From the NCBI GenBank assembly GCA_016929795.1, contig JAFGIA010000202.1:30030-94029 (forward strand): a stretch of 64,000 bases of DNA, read 5' to 3'. Both the position numbers and the translations under genes were made by a program. The first letter of the stretch is position 1. Each line of letters opens with the position of its first letter. The stretch is from Anaerolineae bacterium. GTDB lineage: Bacteria; Chloroflexota; Anaerolineae; JAAYZQ01. The notes below the pieces were generated by a model. It worked only from the letters and a program-made list of their open reading frames with translations. It had not been told where the DNA came from and ran no database searches. This document shows positions 1-9,999 of this stretch, piece after piece.

Positions 1-2
1 GC

Positions 3-887
3 TCGCCGCGCTTTCGCACCAGCGACAGGCCGAACGAGGTATCCGTGACCTTGACCAGCGGCCGGGTCAGCATCGGCCGCGCTCTGGCAGGCGAGAGGGA
101 TACCCGGTTCACCGTGCTCACGCCGCAAACCTCAGTGCTCTTGGACGAGGGCAGCTACCGTGTCCAAGTCACCCCTGAGGGCACAGAGGTGACCGTGCTG
201 CGCGGTAGAGCCGTGGTCGGTTCCGACCCGACTGGCCTCGTGCTGTCGGATGGAATGCGCAGCTCGGTTGACGCGGCTGGCACCATTGTCGGGCCAATGC
301 CCACCGCCCGCAATCTCGTGCGCAACGGCGATTTTCAGGAGCCTCTCGAAACCGCCTGGATTACCAGCACCATTGTGTACACCACCGCCATTCAGCCAGG
401 TCACGTGAGCATTGTCGAGGATGGTGGGCGCCGGGCGGCACGCCTGTTCCGTCTCGAGCCGGACGATGGAACCCACACCGAGGTGATTATTAGCCAGAAA
501 CTGGATCAGGATGTGCGCGATTTTCGCCGGATTGGTATCGCCCTCGACGTCCTTGTCAGGTTCCAAAGCCTGTCGGGAGGGGGGCAGCAAAGCTCCGAGT
601 TCCCGGTTATTGTGCGGCTGGACTATCGAGACGAGTGGGGCAACAACCACTTCTGGACCCACGGCTTTTACTACCAGAACCAGGCTGGCTATGCGATCGC
701 CACCGATGCCTGGGGAAATCCTCTGGGCGAGCAAATTGCCCAGGACGTGTGGTACTCGTACGAGTCGGGCAACCTCAGCGACCTTCTGGGCGACAGCCGC
801 CCGATGTACTTGATCAGCCTCGAGATCTATGCCTCGGGCTGGAACTATGACAGCCTGATCTCCGATGTCCAACTGATTGTAGAGTAG
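3..887 (+). CDS. FecR-like domain protein, 5' end outside window
   Basis: The reading frame is open to the left edge of the window, so this is the C-terminal part of a larger protein; a GTG at 45 is in frame but need not be the start. The visible N-terminal part (VTLTSGRVSIGRA, then RFTVLTPQTSVLLDEGSYRV) has the beta-rich look of a FecR domain, which in other proteins is periplasmic or extracytoplasmic and acts in signalling or surface assembly. It is followed by about 190 residues rich in aromatic and Gly residues (RNLVRNGDFQEP onward) that resemble a jelly-roll carbohydrate-binding-like module. The role is unknown. The next gene is a large sensor kinase with its own promoter, so the two need not be co-transcribed. 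Confidence 0.6.
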   Translation, partial: SPRFRTSDRPNEVSVTLTSGRVSIGRALAGERDTRFTVLTPQTSVLLDEGSYRVQVTPEGTEVTVLRGRAVVGSDPTGLVLSDGMRSSVDAAGTIVGPMPTARNLVRNGDFQEPLETAWITSTIVYTTAIQPGHVSIVEDGGRRAARLFRLEPDDGTHTEVIISQKLDQDVRDFRRIGIALDVLVRFQSLSGGGQQSSEFPVIVRLDYRDEWGNNHFWTHGFYYQNQAGYAIATDAWGNPLGEQIAQDVWYSYESGNLSDLLGDSRPMYLISLEIYASGWNYDSLISDVQLIVE

Positions 888-914
888 CTATCCCTTTTCC
901 TGCTTGCTGTTCTG

Positions 915-923
915 TGGTATAAT
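915..923 (+). promoter_or_regulatory. Extended -10 promoter for the hybrid kinase
   Basis: TG-G-TATAAT: a TG at 915-916, one base, then a perfect -10 hexamer at 918-923. No good -35 hexamer lies 16-18 bp upstream, which fits the extended -10 class. Transcription would start near 930, giving a leader of about 170 nt before the kinase start at 1103. Confidence 0.55.
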
Positions 924-967
924 GCAAGCGCTGGTTGTTTGCCGTACCATGCCGGATTCGTCGCATC

Positions 968-986
968 GCGACTGCACGGCAGTCGC
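968..986 (+). other. Leader hairpin
   Basis: Perfect 8-bp inverted repeat GCGACTGC-ACG-GCAGTCGC inside the predicted leader of the kinase mRNA. No T-run follows, so it is not a standard terminator; it may be an mRNA structure or a binding site. Confidence 0.4.
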
Positions 987-1102
987 TCCACGGATCAGAA
1001 TAGATAGCAGAATGGCTGTACGCCTGCCGAAAACTCGCAAGCACGGCGCCCGGCCACATTCACAGAATCACCGGTCTGTACTTGCAACGAAAGGAGCGCC
1101 TG

Positions 1103-4100
1103 ATGGGCGACGTAGTGGAGCAGGGTTCGACTCCGCTTCAGCCGGGTGCTGGGCCACGCAGCGTTCAGCACAGCACGTCGGGCACAGAACCGGAACAAGT
1201 CGTGCGCCGGCGGGCAGAGGCGCTGAGTGCACTTCAGGCTACCGTTCTGGACATCACAGTTCGCCGCGATTTGCCCTCCTTGCTCCAGACAATTGTCGAG
1301 CGTGCCACGCAGCTTCTCAACGCCCCTGGCGGCGGCCTTTATCTGGTCGAATTCCCGAGCGGGCAGGCTCGGCTACCCCACGGACAGGCACGTTGTGTCG
1401 TCAGCTACAACACGCCACGTGATTACCGGGGTATCGTCCTCCCTTGCGGTGTGGGTGCCGCCGGGCGCGTCATGTGTACCGGCGAGCCCCTCATCATCCA
1501 GGACTATGCCACGTGGGAGGGAAAGGCGAGCGCGTTCGCCGAGGATGATCCCTTTGGCCCGGTGTTGGCCGCGCCGATGGGGTGGCAGGGGCAGGTGATC
1601 GGCGTGATCGACGTGTTTCGACTGCCGGGAGAGCCTGGCTTTGACCAGGAGGAGTGTAACCTGCTCCGCCTCTTTAGCGATCACGCTGCCATTGCCGTCG
1701 AGAACACCCGCCTGTACGATCGTGCCCAAGCCGAGCTTGCCGAGCGTAGGCGGATCGAGCAACTCGGTCAAGAGCGCAGCCTCTACCTCGAGCGCCTGAT
1801 CGCCTGCACTCCCGATGCTGTAGTCACTGTCGACGCTGCCCAGCGTATCCGTGAGTGGAATCCCGGCGCGACGCGCCTCTTTGGTTACACTCGTGAGGAA
1901 GCGATCGGCGCCGACCTCGATACCCTGATCGCCGGCCCCAACCCCGAACACTACTGCCAGGCCCTCGACCTGACCCGCCGTACACTGGGTGGCGAGACGA
2001 TCCCGCCGACAGAAACCGTGCGCTACCGCCGCGACAGAACACCGGTCCCGGTTATCCTCGCCGGCTCGCCGATCATCGTCGAGGGAGAGCCGGTCGGCTC
2101 TGTGGCCGTCTATACCGATGTGACTGAGCACAAGGAAGCGCGTCAGGCACTTGCCGAGAGTGAAGAACGCTACCGCACACTCGTCCAGAACTTGCCGATT
2201 GGCGTGTATCGTACCTCGCCTGGCGAACAGGGCCGCTTTCTCATGGCCAACCAGGCCTTTTTGCATATGTTTGGCTTTGAATCGGAGCAGGATCTGGCCA
2301 AGATCCATGTATCCGATCTGTACGCCAACCCTGCCGAGCGCCGGGCTTTTTCTGATAGGGTCATCGAGCAGGGCAGTGTATCGGGCGTCGATCTCAACCT
2401 GAAGCGATCCGATGGCACGACGATGTGGGGCAGTGTGATGGCCAAGGCGGTGATCGACGAAACGACGGGGGAGGTGGAGTGGTTCGACTGCACGATTGAG
2501 GATGTCACCCAGCGCAAGCGGGCACTCGAGATCCAGGGCTTGATCTACCGCATTGCAGGCGCCGTTCAGTTGGCACGTGACGAGCGGACTCTGTTCGACA
2601 CCATTCGCCGCGAGCTCGGCACCTTTCTCGATACACGCAACCTCTTTGTCGCGATCTATGATGCCGCAAAGGACGAGATCGCACTGCCCTATTTCGTGGA
2701 CGAACATGATGGTGCCGCCTACGCTTCCCAGTTTCGCACATTTCCTGCCGGAAACACACTCACAGGGTACGTCATCCGGACCAACCGCCCACTGCTCGCG
2801 CGCGAGGAAGAGATGCGCGCACTCGAGGAAACGGGTGAGGTGGAGCTTGTGGGCACACCATCAAAGGTGTGGCTGGGGGTGCCACTCGAAGCATCAGGGA
2901 GTGCAGCGCGTGACCCGGGGCAGGCTGCGGCCGGCGCGCTCGTGGTCCAGAGTTATACAGATCCGACTGCCTACGGGCGCGATGAGCAGGAAATTCTGGA
3001 GTTTGTGTCGGGCCAGATCGGCCTCGCCATCGAGCGGGTGCACGCGGAAAAGGAACTGCGCCGCCTGAAAGAATTCAACGAGAGCATTGTCCAGAACATG
3101 GCCGAGGGGATTGCTCTCCAGGATGCTGATGGCTACTTTACCTTTGTGAACCCTGCGGCTGCCGAGATGCTCGGTTACGATGGGTCACCATCCTCTGGAA
3201 ATAGTCTCGTCGGTGTACATTGGACACACGTGGTTCCGGAGGATCAGCAGCCGATCGTGGCCGCCGCCGATCGCCGGCGTCTGGCGGGCGAAACGGACCG
3301 ATACGAAGTGGAGCTGGTGCGCCGTGATGGCTGCCGTTTCCCGGTGCTGATCAGCGGCAGTCCGCGCTTTGACGGCGACGAGCAGACTCGCGGGCGCTTT
3401 GTGGGCACACTTGCCGTGTTTACCGACATCAGCGACCGGGTGGCGGCAGAGGAGAGACTGGCGCGACATGCGCAGGAGATGGCCGCGCTGTACGAAACCT
3501 CGCTCGAGATCAACGCGCAGATGAACCTGCCCACGCTCCTGTCGGCTATCGTGGAGCGTGCCGCTCGCCTGGCCAATGTACGGATGGGCGGGCTGTACCT
3601 GGCGCGGCCAGACGGGCAGACGCTCGAGTTGGTGGTTGGGCACAACCTGCCTGTGGAACGCATTGGCACGATCTTGCATCTGGGCGAAGGATTATCGGGA
3701 CGCATTGCAGAAACGGGCGAACCGATGATGGTGGAGGACTATCAGCAGTGGGATGGGCGCGCCGGTGCGTATGCCAGAGACCAGTTCCGCCGCGTGTTGG
3801 GGGTGCCGATGAAGGTGGGTGACCGGGTGATCGGCGTCATCAACCTGACCGACGACCGGCACACCGGTGTCTTTGCGGAGGACGAGGTGCGACTGGCCAG
3901 CCTGTTTGCCGATCAGGCGGCGATCGCGGTGGAAAATGCCCGGCTGTTCGAGGCCGAGGCACGCCGCCGCCGCGAGGCAGAGACGTTGCGTATGGCCACC
4001 CAGGCGCTCAGCGCTACCCTTGACCTGCAGAAGGTGCTCGGCCTGATTTTGAGCGAGCTGCAGCAGGTGGTGCCGTACGATAGCGCATCGGTGCAGCAGC

Positions 4101-7100
4101 TAGTCCATGATGAGGTGACGGGCACTTCCAAAATGGTTTTGATCGGGGGCGTCGGCTTTGAGAACATCGCCAGCCTCGTCGGCGTCAGCTTTGATTTGCA
4201 GGCAGACGACAACCCAAACATCCGAGTTGCAAATTCGCGCGCTCCGGTGATTCTGAACGACGCATCGGCCGACTACAAAGAGTTTCAACGCGAGCCACAC
4301 GCCGCGGCCGGCATCCGATCGTGGCTGGGGGTGCCACTCCTATTTGGCGATCGGTTGATCGGCATGATCGCACTCGACAAGCGTGAGTATGGCTTCTATA
4401 CAGATGAGCACGCCGAGTTGGCACGGGCGTTTGCAGCCCAGGCGGCGATCGCGATGGAGAATGCGAATCTGTTCGAAGCAGAGCGGGAGCAGCGGGAGCT
4501 GGCAGAAGCGCTGCGCCAGGCGACGACGGCGGTGAGCAGCAGCCTGGATCTGGACCAGATCCTGGACCAGATCCTGGAGCAGGTGGACCGCGTCATTCCC
4601 GGGGATGCGGTGAATGTGACGCTGATCGAAGGAGATGTGGCGCGCATCGTCCGCTGCCGCGGCTACGACCGTTTTGGGACCAATGTCGAGTCACTCGCAT
4701 TGCCACTGGTTGACACGCCGAGCTTGCGCTGGATGCAGGAGACGGGTGAGGCGATGATTATCGCCGACACAAGCACTTACGAAGGATGGGTGAGCTTGCC
4801 TGAAGTGGCTTGGATCCACTCGTACGCTGCGGCGCCGATCCGGGCACGCGACCGGCTGATCGGGTTCCTGAACGTGGATAGTGCGACACCGGGGTTTTTC
4901 TCTCAGACACACGCGGACCGGCTGCAGGCGTTTGCCGATCAGGCGAGCGTCGCGATCGCGAATGCGCAGCTTTTTCGTATTGTAGAGCAGGCCAAGCGCG
5001 ACTGGGAGGCGACGTTCGACGCGATGCAGGACCCGGTAGTTCTTGTTGATTCGGAAGGGCGCGTGGTGCGTGGCAATCTGGCATTCGCGCATCTCGTCGA
5101 TCTCCCGATCGAGCAATTGGTGGGCGAGGCGTATGCCTCGATACTCGATGTGGGCCACGACGGTGAACAAACTCCGGTACCAGACCTCCAGGGTCCGTCC
5201 GAGGGAAACTCGGGCCCGAGCCGCGGGCACCCACCCCTGGGGCGGGTGGGGGGCTGCACGCGGACAGAGTGTGCACTGGAGCAATTGGCAGGTATCAGGT
5301 CGCAGTCGCCGCACACGGGCGAGCGGATGGCGACGTGTGTGCACCAATACCAGGGACGCATTTTCGAGGTTCAGGCTACGGTGGTGGATGGCACGCCGGC
5401 GAGTGACCAGAACCGGGTGGCGCGCGTGATCTATGCCATGCGCGACATCACTGAGCGAAAGCGTGCGGAAGAAGAGATCCAACGCCGCAACCGCGACCTT
5501 GCGTTCCTGAACCGGATCGTCGCTGCCGCCGCCGCGCGCCGACCGGTAGAAGCAACCCTGGCGACGATCTGCCAGGAGCTGGCCTACGCTTTTGACGTGC
5601 CGCGCGTGGTCACCTGGCTGCTCAACCTGGATCGTACAGAGGGCAGCGTGGTCGCCGCGCACCTGGACCAGGGCCAGGCCGGGGCTGGTGTGGAGCAGAT
5701 TCGCCTCGACGGTGAGGGCGATATTCAGGAGATATTCGAGACGATTCCCGACCTGGAGGGTCGCCCAGGGGGCGCTGAGGTGTTGGTTCTGGATGGCAGT
5801 GCCAAAGACCCTGCGGCGCGCGATGTCGCCGTTCGCCGGCTTCTTGGCTGGTCGGAGCAGGCCGCGGGCCTGTGGCTACCATTGATCGTAGAGGGACAGG
5901 TCGTCGGGTATCTCGAAGTGATGACCAGGGAACGGCGCCATTTTGGCGCTGACGAGATCGGGCTCGCACGCCGCGTCGCCGAGCAGGCGGCGACGGTGCT
6001 GGCCCGCGCGCGCCTGGAAGAAACGGAGCGGCGCCTGAGCGCTGCGGTGGAGCAGGCGGCCGAGGCGGTGGTCATCACCGACACCGACTTCACCATCCTG
6101 TATGCCAACCCCGCCTTTGAGCAGATCACGGGGCTGAAGCGTAGCGAGGTGGTCGGGACCGGCTCCCGAGGCATTGCGGCGATTATGGCCGAGGTGGCCG
6201 CGGATCACGAATTGTGGTCTACCGTGATGTCCGGCCAGATCTGGCAGGGGCGCATCACGGGCAGGAAGCCAGATGGTATCCCCTATGTCGTCGACATGAC
6301 AATCACGCCGGTGCGCACCGCTCCGCCCGAAAGCCGGGATGGTGCTGTGGGGATCACAGGAGCGGGCGAAGTGATCAACCACGTGGCGACAATGCGCGAT
6401 GTCACGCGCGAGATGCAGCTAGAAGAGCAGTTTCAGCAGGCGCAAAAGATGGAAGCGCTCGGCAGGCTGGCCGGCGGGATTGCCCACGACTTTAACAACT
6501 TGCTGACCGTGATCCACCTGAGCACACGCCTGTTGGAGCGGCAGCTTCGCCCCGAAGACCCTCTGTGGGAGCACGTGCAACACATCCGGCAGACGGGCGA
6601 CCGCGCCGCCAAGCTGACAAAACAGCTCCTCAGCTTTAGCCGGCGGGAGGTGATCGACCCACACGTGGTGAGTGTGAACCGCATCGTAGGAGACCTGGAG
6701 CGCATGCTGCAGCGGATCATCGGCGAGGACGTCCAGCTTGTGACAGACCTGCAAGAGGATCTGTGGGCCGTGCGGGCGGACCCGGCGCAGATGGAGCAGG
6801 TGATGATGAACCTGGTGGTGAATGCCCGCGATGCGATGCCGCGCGGGGGCATCCTGACCATCAAGACGGAAAATGTTACGCTCAGCCCGGCCTACGTCGC
6901 CTTCCACGTCGACGCAGAGCCGGGCGAGCACGTGCTGCTCAGCGTGGTAGACACGGGAGAGGGGATGGATGCGGCGGTAAAGGTGCACCTGTTCGAGCCC
7001 TTTTTCACGACCAAGCAGCGCGGTCAGGGCACAGGCCTTGGCCTATCTACCGTGTTTGGCATTGTCAAGCAGCACAGCGGGCACATCCATGTTGAAAGTG

Positions 7101-7603
7101 AGCCAGGTCAGGGGACAGCCTTCTACATTTACCTACCGCGCTGTCTCGATGCGGACGTGGCGGCAGCCGTGCCTATTGGCTTGCTCGATGCACAGCGTGC
7201 AACAGGCCCGAGGAGGGTAGTATTGGTGGTGGAGGATGACGAGGCGGTGCGCACGCTAGCGACGCGCGTGCTACAATCGTACGGGTGCCAGGTCCTCCAG
7301 GCCAGCAATGGGATCGATGCCCTGCATTTGAGCCGTGAGTATCGCGGACGGATTGATCTGTTGTTGACCGACGTGGTGATGCCGCTGATGGATGGAAAGA
7401 AGCTAGCGGACGATCTGCAGGCGACGCGGCCAGAGACCGCGGTGCTCTACATGTCAGGCTATGCCGACAATATCCTGCTCGACCCGGACGCGCTGCCGCC
7501 AGGCGCTGCGTTTCTGTCCAAGCCATTCACGGTGGAGACCCTGATCCAGAAGGTGCAGGGGGTGCTAGACGCACACATGCTGCGGCGCAGGAATCAGGGA
7601 TAG
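1103..7603 (+). CDS. Giant PAS/GAF hybrid sensor histidine kinase
   Basis: A cytoplasmic hybrid kinase of 2166 residues with no membrane segment. Module order by eye: GAF (about 40-200), PAS (228-343), PAS (356-471), GAF (476-646), PAS (656-780), three GAFs (793-948, 963-1120, 1133-1291), PAS (1300-1453), GAF (1465-1633), PAS (1643-1770), HisKA with H1795 in GGIAHDFNN, HATPase_c (NLVVNARDAMP, DTGEGMD, GTGLGLS), and a C-terminal receiver with D2090 in LLTDVVMP. The receiver would take phosphate from H1795. A TTG at 1082 is in frame, but ATG 1103 is chosen because AAAGGAG lies 6 nt upstream. GAF1 and GAF3 look alike (GEPxxxxDYxxW), suggesting internal duplication. The PAS at 1300-1453 has a Gly/Pro/Arg-rich insertion near nt 5190-5300. 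The ligands are unknown. Confidence 0.93.
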   Translation: MGDVVEQGSTPLQPGAGPRSVQHSTSGTEPEQVVRRRAEALSALQATVLDITVRRDLPSLLQTIVERATQLLNAPGGGLYLVEFPSGQARLPHGQARCVVSYNTPRDYRGIVLPCGVGAAGRVMCTGEPLIIQDYATWEGKASAFAEDDPFGPVLAAPMGWQGQVIGVIDVFRLPGEPGFDQEECNLLRLFSDHAAIAVENTRLYDRAQAELAERRRIEQLGQERSLYLERLIACTPDAVVTVDAAQRIREWNPGATRLFGYTREEAIGADLDTLIAGPNPEHYCQALDLTRRTLGGETIPPTETVRYRRDRTPVPVILAGSPIIVEGEPVGSVAVYTDVTEHKEARQALAESEERYRTLVQNLPIGVYRTSPGEQGRFLMANQAFLHMFGFESEQDLAKIHVSDLYANPAERRAFSDRVIEQGSVSGVDLNLKRSDGTTMWGSVMAKAVIDETTGEVEWFDCTIEDVTQRKRALEIQGLIYRIAGAVQLARDERTLFDTIRRELGTFLDTRNLFVAIYDAAKDEIALPYFVDEHDGAAYASQFRTFPAGNTLTGYVIRTNRPLLAREEEMRALEETGEVELVGTPSKVWLGVPLEASGSAARDPGQAAAGALVVQSYTDPTAYGRDEQEILEFVSGQIGLAIERVHAEKELRRLKEFNESIVQNMAEGIALQDADGYFTFVNPAAAEMLGYDGSPSSGNSLVGVHWTHVVPEDQQPIVAAADRRRLAGETDRYEVELVRRDGCRFPVLISGSPRFDGDEQTRGRFVGTLAVFTDISDRVAAEERLARHAQEMAALYETSLEINAQMNLPTLLSAIVERAARLANVRMGGLYLARPDGQTLELVVGHNLPVERIGTILHLGEGLSGRIAETGEPMMVEDYQQWDGRAGAYARDQFRRVLGVPMKVGDRVIGVINLTDDRHTGVFAEDEVRLASLFADQAAIAVENARLFEAEARRRREAETLRMATQALSATLDLQKVLGLILSELQQVVPYDSASVQQLVHDEVTGTSKMVLIGGVGFENIASLVGVSFDLQADDNPNIRVANSRAPVILNDASADYKEFQREPHAAAGIRSWLGVPLLFGDRLIGMIALDKREYGFYTDEHAELARAFAAQAAIAMENANLFEAEREQRELAEALRQATTAVSSSLDLDQILDQILEQVDRVIPGDAVNVTLIEGDVARIVRCRGYDRFGTNVESLALPLVDTPSLRWMQETGEAMIIADTSTYEGWVSLPEVAWIHSYAAAPIRARDRLIGFLNVDSATPGFFSQTHADRLQAFADQASVAIANAQLFRIVEQAKRDWEATFDAMQDPVVLVDSEGRVVRGNLAFAHLVDLPIEQLVGEAYASILDVGHDGEQTPVPDLQGPSEGNSGPSRGHPPLGRVGGCTRTECALEQLAGIRSQSPHTGERMATCVHQYQGRIFEVQATVVDGTPASDQNRVARVIYAMRDITERKRAEEEIQRRNRDLAFLNRIVAAAAARRPVEATLATICQELAYAFDVPRVVTWLLNLDRTEGSVVAAHLDQGQAGAGVEQIRLDGEGDIQEIFETIPDLEGRPGGAEVLVLDGSAKDPAARDVAVRRLLGWSEQAAGLWLPLIVEGQVVGYLEVMTRERRHFGADEIGLARRVAEQAATVLARARLEETERRLSAAVEQAAEAVVITDTDFTILYANPAFEQITGLKRSEVVGTGSRGIAAIMAEVAADHELWSTVMSGQIWQGRITGRKPDGIPYVVDMTITPVRTAPPESRDGAVGITGAGEVINHVATMRDVTREMQLEEQFQQAQKMEALGRLAGGIAHDFNNLLTVIHLSTRLLERQLRPEDPLWEHVQHIRQTGDRAAKLTKQLLSFSRREVIDPHVVSVNRIVGDLERMLQRIIGEDVQLVTDLQEDLWAVRADPAQMEQVMMNLVVNARDAMPRGGILTIKTENVTLSPAYVAFHVDAEPGEHVLLSVVDTGEGMDAAVKVHLFEPFFTTKQRGQGTGLGLSTVFGIVKQHSGHIHVESEPGQGTAFYIYLPRCLDADVAAAVPIGLLDAQRATGPRRVVLVVEDDEAVRTLATRVLQSYGCQVLQASNGIDALHLSREYRGRIDLLLTDVVMPLMDGKKLADDLQATRPETAVLYMSGYADNILLDPDALPPGAAFLSKPFTVETLIQKVQGVLDAHMLRRRNQG

Positions 7604-9999
7604 ATGGAGTGGCGTAGAATCTTGTCCTCGCCGTCGTCGAGCAGGCGGGGCTGGATGGCGCCCTCGATCCAGAATGGCCACAGCTCGGCGCTCTGAACCT
7701 CGTATCCTGTGCCGTTTGCATCGCGCCCGATCCGCACATACAGCAGATGGCCACGCATAGCAGCCTGGCGCGGAATGTCAAAGATGGCATCGCCCAGGCT
7801 GTAGACGATCAGGCTGGTTTTGTAGCGCTCGACACTCTGGGGCACATGCGGGTGGTGGCCGACGACCAGGGCAGCACCCGCGTCGACGGCGGCGCGGGCC
7901 GCAGCCACTTGGTCGGGCGACGGCGTGGCCGCATACTCGGTGCCGGCATGCAGGAGGACGACGACCAGGTCGACCTCGGGACGCACGGCGCGCACGTCGG
8001 CGGCAATCTGTGACGGGGTGGCCCACGCGATCCGTTCCGTGTGTGGCACGTCGGCCGAGCCGTCCCAGCGCGCGGCAGCGTAGGCGAGGAGGGCAACGCG
8101 CACGCCGTTGAGGGTGAAACGGGCGGGGCGGTGTGCTTCGTCACGGTCGCTGCCTGCACCCGCGGTGGCGATGCCCAGGGCGTCGAGGGCGGCCAGGGTG
8201 TCGTCGAGACCTTCGGGGCCATAGTCGAGGGCGTGGTTGTTCGCCAGACTGGCCAACCCGACCCCTCCGGCGGCGAGCATCTCGCCCCACAGGGGGTGTG
8301 CCCGGATCACGTATGGTTTCGACATGGCCTCACCCCGCTTTGTGAGTACGGCCTCGAGGTTGACGACCAGGAGGGTGTCGTCTCGTGCCGCGCCCACGAC
8401 CGGGAGCAAGGGAGCGAGCCCTTGCCACGGATAGTCGGGTCCGAAGCGGAGGATCTGTGCTTCCATCGATCGGCCGGGCGAGACGTCGCCCAGGAAGAGA
8501 AGGGTGGCCAATGCCGCGTCGGAGGCCCCGCCTTCTCCCTCTTCGGTCTCGCCGGGCTCGGGGAGAACGCCGCCAACCAGATCTTGCCGCCCGGCAGGCG
8601 CCAGCGGGGGAACGTGCAGCCATGGGCTCCCGGTGGGGCCAGGCTGGGAGCGTATCTGCCAGGCGACAACGTCGGCGCGCGCGATCAGCGATCCATCGGA
8701 CGCAGCCGCCAGGCCCCACACCGGAAGGCCGGCGTGCACCACCCCACGCTGCCGGCCCTGAAGATCGCACACGATCACCTCGCCGGTCGCGAGCCCCGCG
8801 GTTATCTCTGGTGTGCCGGCGCCAGAGCTATTCCCGGCGGCATCAAGATCGATTACCTCGACTGCGGTCACAGAGGCAGGCATGGATACGACCCACTGGA
8901 TGTCGCCGGCTGCCGACAGGTGGACGAGCGTGGGCTTGGCTCCCGCTGTGCCGGCGAGGATGGACCACGATCCAGTGGACAACTCGGCTACCTGCCAGAC
9001 AGGGGCACCAGTGCCGAGTGGTACCTCCCACGAGATCGATCCGCCGGCGTCGATCGCCACCAGGCGCCCGTCCTGCACGCCTGCAAGCAGCACCGGCCTG
9101 GGATCAGCGGGCAGCGAGCCGAGTGCCGCGACGGGGGCATCGAGATCCAGCCGCCAGACTTCCTGTCCCTCGGTGTCGTATGCGCGCACCTCGCCGTGTA
9201 TCGTCGCGACAACCACGAGATCTGTGGGCGATGGCAGAAGAGAGAGGGCGCTCAGCGGGCCGCCTGCGTCCGCCTGCCAGGCGACGCTACCGTCCGCGTC
9301 CAGCCAGGTCAGTTTCTCATCCCACCCACCTGCCAGCAAGCCACCTCCATCGACGGGGGCGGCCGCCATCACCGTCACACGTGTGCCCAGGTCCGCACGC
9401 CATAGTCGTTGTCCGTTTGCGTCGAACAGGGTGACATAGCCCGCGTCGTCGCCTGCCGCGACGCCGCCGCCAGCCACCGGCACAAGGGCGTAGACAGGTC
9501 CCGGCGTCTTTTGATGCCAGACGACGTTGCCTCGATCATCGACGGCGTACACCGTCCGCCCGAGAGAGGCGAGGAACGAGCGTGGCGCGCCGCCGGCACT
9601 CACAACCCCGGCGGTCAGGTGCCCGTTCGCGTCCAGGCGCCAGCCGAGAGACAGGTCGAGTGCGCCACCCTGCACGAGTGGGGCAGGGGTAGGTGGTGGC
9701 GGTGGGGGTGGGGGAGAGGGAAGGGCAGTGGGGGAGGGAGGCGGCGTGTGGGACGGGATGGGGGTCGCCGTTGGCCCGGCCGTGGCAGTCGCCTGTAGAG
9801 TGGGAGAAGGAGACGGGGTGGCGGTATCGGTATCTGTTGGCCCTGGCCTCGCCACGGCCATCGTGGCCGTCGTGGTACCGGCACCAGGCGCAACCATTGT
9901 AGCTGGCGTGGGTGTAGTGCCCAGGCCACAGCTACCGAGTGCCCAGGCCGCAAGCAGGCAGAGCAGGGGGAACCAGCGCGTCGCGTGGTGGGGTGACAC
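7594..9999 (-). CDS. Lipoprotein: beta-propeller fused to CapA-type domain
   Basis: GTG start directly after the stop of the upstream gene. Residues 1-24 form a signal peptide with lipobox LGSC (C24), so the protein is probably an exported lipoprotein. A Thr/Pro-rich linker follows to about 107, including a run of eight prolines. Residues about 110-470 contain repeated blades (VYAVDDRGNVVW, VTLFDANGQRLW, LTWLDADGSVAW, VRAYDTEGQEVW) typical of a PQQ-like/Trp-docking beta-propeller. The C-terminal part from about 495 is a CapA/PgsA-type metallophosphoesterase-like domain (FLGDVSPGR, VNLEAVLT, LANNHALDYG, HHPHVPQS). CapA proteins act in poly-gamma-glutamate or capsule handling; the substrate here is unknown. 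The 3' end overlaps the kinase gene tail-to-tail by 10 bp. Confidence 0.85.
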   Translation of the reverse strand: MSPHHATRWFPLLCLLAAWALGSCGLGTTPTPATMVAPGAGTTTATMAVARPGPTDTDTATPSPSPTLQATATAGPTATPIPSHTPPPSPTALPSPPPPPPPPTPAPLVQGGALDLSLGWRLDANGHLTAGVVSAGGAPRSFLASLGRTVYAVDDRGNVVWHQKTPGPVYALVPVAGGGVAAGDDAGYVTLFDANGQRLWRADLGTRVTVMAAAPVDGGGLLAGGWDEKLTWLDADGSVAWQADAGGPLSALSLLPSPTDLVVVATIHGEVRAYDTEGQEVWRLDLDAPVAALGSLPADPRPVLLAGVQDGRLVAIDAGGSISWEVPLGTGAPVWQVAELSTGSWSILAGTAGAKPTLVHLSAAGDIQWVVSMPASVTAVEVIDLDAAGNSSGAGTPEITAGLATGEVIVCDLQGRQRGVVHAGLPVWGLAAASDGSLIARADVVAWQIRSQPGPTGSPWLHVPPLAPAGRQDLVGGVLPEPGETEEGEGGASDAALATLLFLGDVSPGRSMEAQILRFGPDYPWQGLAPLLPVVGAARDDTLLVVNLEAVLTKRGEAMSKPYVIRAHPLWGEMLAAGGVGLASLANNHALDYGPEGLDDTLAALDALGIATAGAGSDRDEAHRPARFTLNGVRVALLAYAAARWDGSADVPHTERIAWATPSQIAADVRAVRPEVDLVVVLLHAGTEYAATPSPDQVAAARAAVDAGAALVVGHHPHVPQSVERYKTSLIVYSLGDAIFDIPRQAAMRGHLLYVRIGRDANGTGYEVQSAELWPFWIEGAIQPRLLDDGEDKILRHSIYP

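Noticed and set aside
8041..9405. 454-codon plus-strand frame opposite the CapA/propeller gene
   Set aside because: Low-complexity translation without domain; the minus-strand gene has a lipobox and repeated propeller blades.
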